Source: Panonychus citri
Lineage: Eukaryota > Arthropoda > Arachnida > Trombidiformes > Tetranychidae
Length of the DNA stretch: 64,000 bases
Direction of reading: 5' to 3'
Assembly: GCF_014898815.1 (NCBI RefSeq)
Contig: NW_026515421.1
Span: 1 to 64,000, forward strand
A program made the position numbers and the translations under genes. This document shows positions 60,053-64,000 of the stretch, one piece after another. The notes beneath the pieces were generated by a model. That model had not been told where the DNA came from. It searched no databases and saw only the letters and a program-made list of their open reading frames with translations. Numbering within the stretch: position 1 is the first letter of the stretch; each line of letters begins with the position of its first letter.

Positions 60053-63000
60053 TGTGATGATTCAAGCTACTTTGTTCTGTTTGATCTTCTCAATTATGAG
60101 GAATATGTTTAGGAATAGCCAAAGAGAAAAGTAAAAATAATCGATAAAAAAACTTGGAAGTTTTTAAACTTGAGCCATGCAACCAAAGTTTTCATATTAA
60201 GTACAAATAAATTATTCGTGATGAACTTTCATTCAGAAGTTAATATCGACCCATTGAAAAACACTTTATCGCCATAAAGAAAACCGATCTTTATGAACAT
60301 TAAAATTAATCACGAGAATAAAAGTTAAAAAGTTTAATTGATTCTCGATTAATCATTGAAACTAACGTAATTCTATTGATGATTGTGACAATTTGTAATT
60401 AATTTTGATGGGAGAACAAGTTTACGAATTGATTCTTGAGTCAATCATATTACTCTATTTTTGTTTCGCTCTCTAGCTCATCTGATTGAAAAATAACAGA
60501 GATCAGGTTATCATCATTAAGGTTATAATCTAATGATGATCTGTGGAAAATAAAAAAGAAAAGGAAACGCAAGGAGAAAAAAATTTAATTTCTTCATTGT
60601 GATCAGATTGATCCTGGAAAATTACGGAGAAGCAAAGGAAGATAAACACTCATTTGATGAATTCTACATAACTTCTATCTTATGGATTTTTCTTCATGAT
60701 CGTCTTATTTTTTCATATTTCATCCTCATCCTCATCTTCAAAATTCATCATCATCAAATAAAATTGACTTTCCCTGTCACAACCTTTTTCCTCTTTATTC
60801 TTTACTTTTTATCTCTCTCTCTCTCTCTTTCACTTGTTTTTTATAGTAAAATATTAAAAAAATTAAATTGACAAATGGCTTTTTATTCAGGCACACACAC
60901 TCACGCATCATCATTATCCCTTAACAACTTTACCTTATTATCACAACCTTACCACCTCTTCAGTTTTTAAACATTGTTACTAAATCTTCAGCCAAATGAT
61001 CAAAGCAATATTGAAAAATATATCAAAATACTAATGATAATTACAAGTCAACAACACAAATAACATTTAATTGTAAGTTAGTCACATCAAAACTGCAACA
61101 TTGATTGAATTAAGTTCTAACAAAACAGCGACAACAACAATTAGCTCCAAAAACATATAGTTAGTCAATCAAGATTCGAATAATTAATAATAGTAATCAA
61201 ATGAATTGGTACGGTAAAATTGACTCATCCTTGATTAAACTAATATTGATAAAATTTTTTCTCTAATTTGAAAATATTGAATGATATGATTAGTTTAATT
61301 TTCGAAGCCATTATTATGATTACGATCACTTATTCAGGTAATTTGGATTGTTTACAAAAGTAGAATCATCATCAGTTAGAAGTAGAAATTGTATTGTTAT
61401 CAAAAAAAGAGAAAAAGAAAGAAGATTCAATATGTATAAAAGAAGAAAAAAAAAGTTCTTTTCACGCAAAAATCTCGTTTCCATTATAATGGTAACAATC
61501 ATGAAGATAATAACATAGAGACATTGGTGCCAATGTTATTTTCTGCTTGGCATTATAATATTTTAACAGAAATTGAATTTGAAATGAAGCAAAAAAGGAT
61601 TGATGGATAAACAAGAAACATAATCAACAAGATAATCCATAAGGAGGTAACCAGTATTATTGCAATTCGAGTGGTACTAATCATGTTGTTACTATTTGAT
61701 TTGATTTGACAATAATATCTTAACATAAGGGATCTGATTTATATTAATATCAATCAGGTAAAAAAGTATTAACTTTGTAACACAAAATTGATGAGGATGA
61801 AAAGAGGATGCGGATAATATTTAGATTGAAAATTTTAAGCATCTTCAGGATGAATTTTCATCTCTTTAGTGTCTAAATATTATAACATTGTAAAGATGAA
61901 ATAATTTCTCAATGGTTATAAACCTCGTGATGATGATTGTTAATATCATCATTTTTTCCAAGTGATGCCTTGTGATTATCATGATAATAATACTAGTAAT
62001 AATGTTATCATCGTAATAAATGAAAAACCAGAACCTCCCATGATGATAATGATTTACCAGCATTAACTTTGCAAAATTATCATCATCTCTATTATTGCCT
62101 TTTTTTAGTGGAAAATATTATAACCAAATAATATTTATCATCATGTCTACAAAATATTCATCATTATTTCCAGTTCTTACTTTGGCTAGTGGACTCATCG
62201 TGACTTTGAATTTCATTCAGAGATCATCATCATCCTTATCTTCATAATGATGTATTAATACAAATGATGATCATGTTTGAGAAAGGATTATCTTCAATGA
62301 GGGAAGATGATTATCGAAAATGTTTGAGGAAAGTTCTGATCCGTTGAAATTTAAATCCTTTCTTTTCTCCCTTTCAATTTATTGATTATTTTCTAGAAAT
62401 CAATTCAAAGGATTAAAAAAATGATTGGTAATTAGAATCAATTTAAATCTAATTGAATTAAGTACATGTCTGATTTTTACTCATTTCTACTCTAATTGGA
62501 TTAGCACTTTGCCAAAATGTTCAAGTGGTTAAAACTTGATAAGATTTTTATGATTAATATTGATGATTTTGTGAACAATCAATTGGTATCAACAATCAAA
62601 ATTGAATCCAATTGATTTAACCAAAAAAATACCAATAATCTGATCAGAATCAAAATTCAAACAATCATATCAACAACAAACTTTTCAATTGATCAAATTG
62701 AAGTTTTAACTTATCAATATATTGAACAGTTTGAACATTATAACAACAATCATCATTTTTATCATAATTATAAATGTAACTGATAGCTATTAATAATTTA
62801 AAGGCTTTATCCCTATTACAAACTAATGCTCGGTTATCATGAAAAAAGTGATGGTACTAATCATGATTAACATCATTAAAATGATGATAGCAGTAAAAAA
62901 TAATGATAATCATGATGATAAGTAATTACAATGAGTTGGAAAAATTTTCATCTCAGTTGGTGATGAAAACTTTATTACATTTTTGTTGTTGATATTGTTC

Positions 63001-64000
63001 AACCTTCATCATTATAATAAACAACAACAACATTTTTGTCAGCATCATGATAAACCAACAATTGTCATCAAGGGAGTTCATTTTATTATATAAGGGGCAG
63101 GGATGTATCATAATGATAGCCATCATGGTGAAAGTGATGAGGGTGATGAAACGAGTCCCTGTGAATTTTATTTCCAATTTAAGTTTTATTATATTCAGAG
63201 TAAAAAAGGTGATGAAGATATCGATGAAGATAAAGATGGTGATGATGATGATAAGTTGAATTGATGATATTATATGAGACGTGCTGATAATGATGATGAG
63301 GAAGCTGTGATTTAAAAAGAGGCTAAAATTTAGTCAATCAGATTAATACAAGGAGGAAGGTTTTATGATTATTATATTTGACTGTTTAGGTTAACAGTGA
63401 AAAGGGATTGAGATGATGATGATGATGAAGAGTAGGAGGTGGTAGAGGTTGTGAGGGTGAAGATGTTGGAAGAGAAGTGATAAAAAGAGATGAAGGAGTT
63501 AGAAGATTTATAAGAATGATGATAATGATGATGACGATTACAATTGCTTCAATTGACATTACCTTTTACCCCATAAATCTGCCTCTTCATTTAATCTTCA
63601 AGCCTCTTATCATCCGAATCATACTCAGCATCATCTTAATCTTCATCCTTTTTTGCATTTTACATCATCTACCTTCCCCTTGAATACTTTGATCAATGAA
63701 ATTTATTTCGAATCCATTGTTATCAATATCTGTTTATCTGAATAAAAAACGTTGCTTGATGAGTTCGAGAAAGAGGAGGAGGGAAAAAACAGTTCTGATG
63801 ATTATGAGAAAAAAAGTTCTGGTTCTAATTTCGACTCTGATTTATATTACCCTGTGTTCTGGACGGTTTATGATAAATCATTGGTTTTCGAATAAACTGT
63901 TTTCAACATTTCAAATCGAATCTACGTTGAATTTAAATTACGCAAAGAACTAAATTTACTTTTAATTTGATGATTAAATTTACATATTTGTATCTTTGAT
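60053..64000. other. AT-rich non-coding stretch, no gene seen
   Basis: The first few hundred bases form the 5' flank of the dehydrogenase gene. The remainder has CAT/GATGAT triplet runs, a (CT)n tract near 60812-60830 and poly-A words, including an exact GAAAAAAAGTTC at 63808-63819. Frames such as 63477-63683 and 63696-63953 are compositionally biased and not recognised. Confidence 0.5.

Noticed and set aside
1..64000. tRNA and rRNA genes
   Set aside because: No segment showed a B-box (GGTTCGAnTCC-type) with matching acceptor stem, and no rRNA-like sequence was recognised by eye. A tRNAscan/Infernal run would settle this.

Overview
The window is AT-rich eukaryotic nuclear DNA with short spliceosomal introns (59-144 bp, GT-AG), abundant (GA)n, (CT)n and (ATC)n tracts, and animal gene families. 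A compact arthropod genome fits best. The Msx homeobox pair, a gustatory-receptor-like gene, short introns and a lineage-type secreted-protein array point to a mite (chelicerate). That is an inference from style, not a database identification.

Layout. 1-8 kb holds two tandem, intronless Msx/Drop-class homeobox genes on the + strand. Each has a copy of a dispersed repeat upstream and a closely related proximal promoter module 100-230 bp before its ATG. About 8-38 kb is a gene desert of nearly 30 kb with simple repeats, a 130-bp GC-rich island, recurrent short motifs and a third copy of the dispersed repeat at 36.8 kb. 38.5-44.8 kb is a compact housekeeping block: an RRP1/Nop52-like rRNA-processing protein (-), fumarylacetoacetase (+), mitochondrial ribosomal protein uL13m (-) and a gustatory-receptor-like membrane protein (-).

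44.8-54.5 kb is repeat-dominated: small hairpins, local direct and inverted repeats, an unrecognised 2.2-kb inverted-repeat element flanked by TA, and a decayed pogo/Tigger-type transposon. 55.2-58.7 kb carries three tandem paralogues for small secreted cysteine-rich proteins with the same four-exon structure. 58.8-60.05 kb (-) is a zinc-dependent alcohol dehydrogenase whose reading frame is broken by one base near the 3' end. 60-64 kb shows no supported gene.

The housekeeping genes have no evident shared pathway: FAH is the last step of tyrosine degradation, RRP1 acts in nucleolar pre-rRNA processing, and uL13m in mitochondrial translation. The most interesting content is the secreted trio (unrecognised family, rigid architecture) and the Msx duplication, which carried its promoter module with it.
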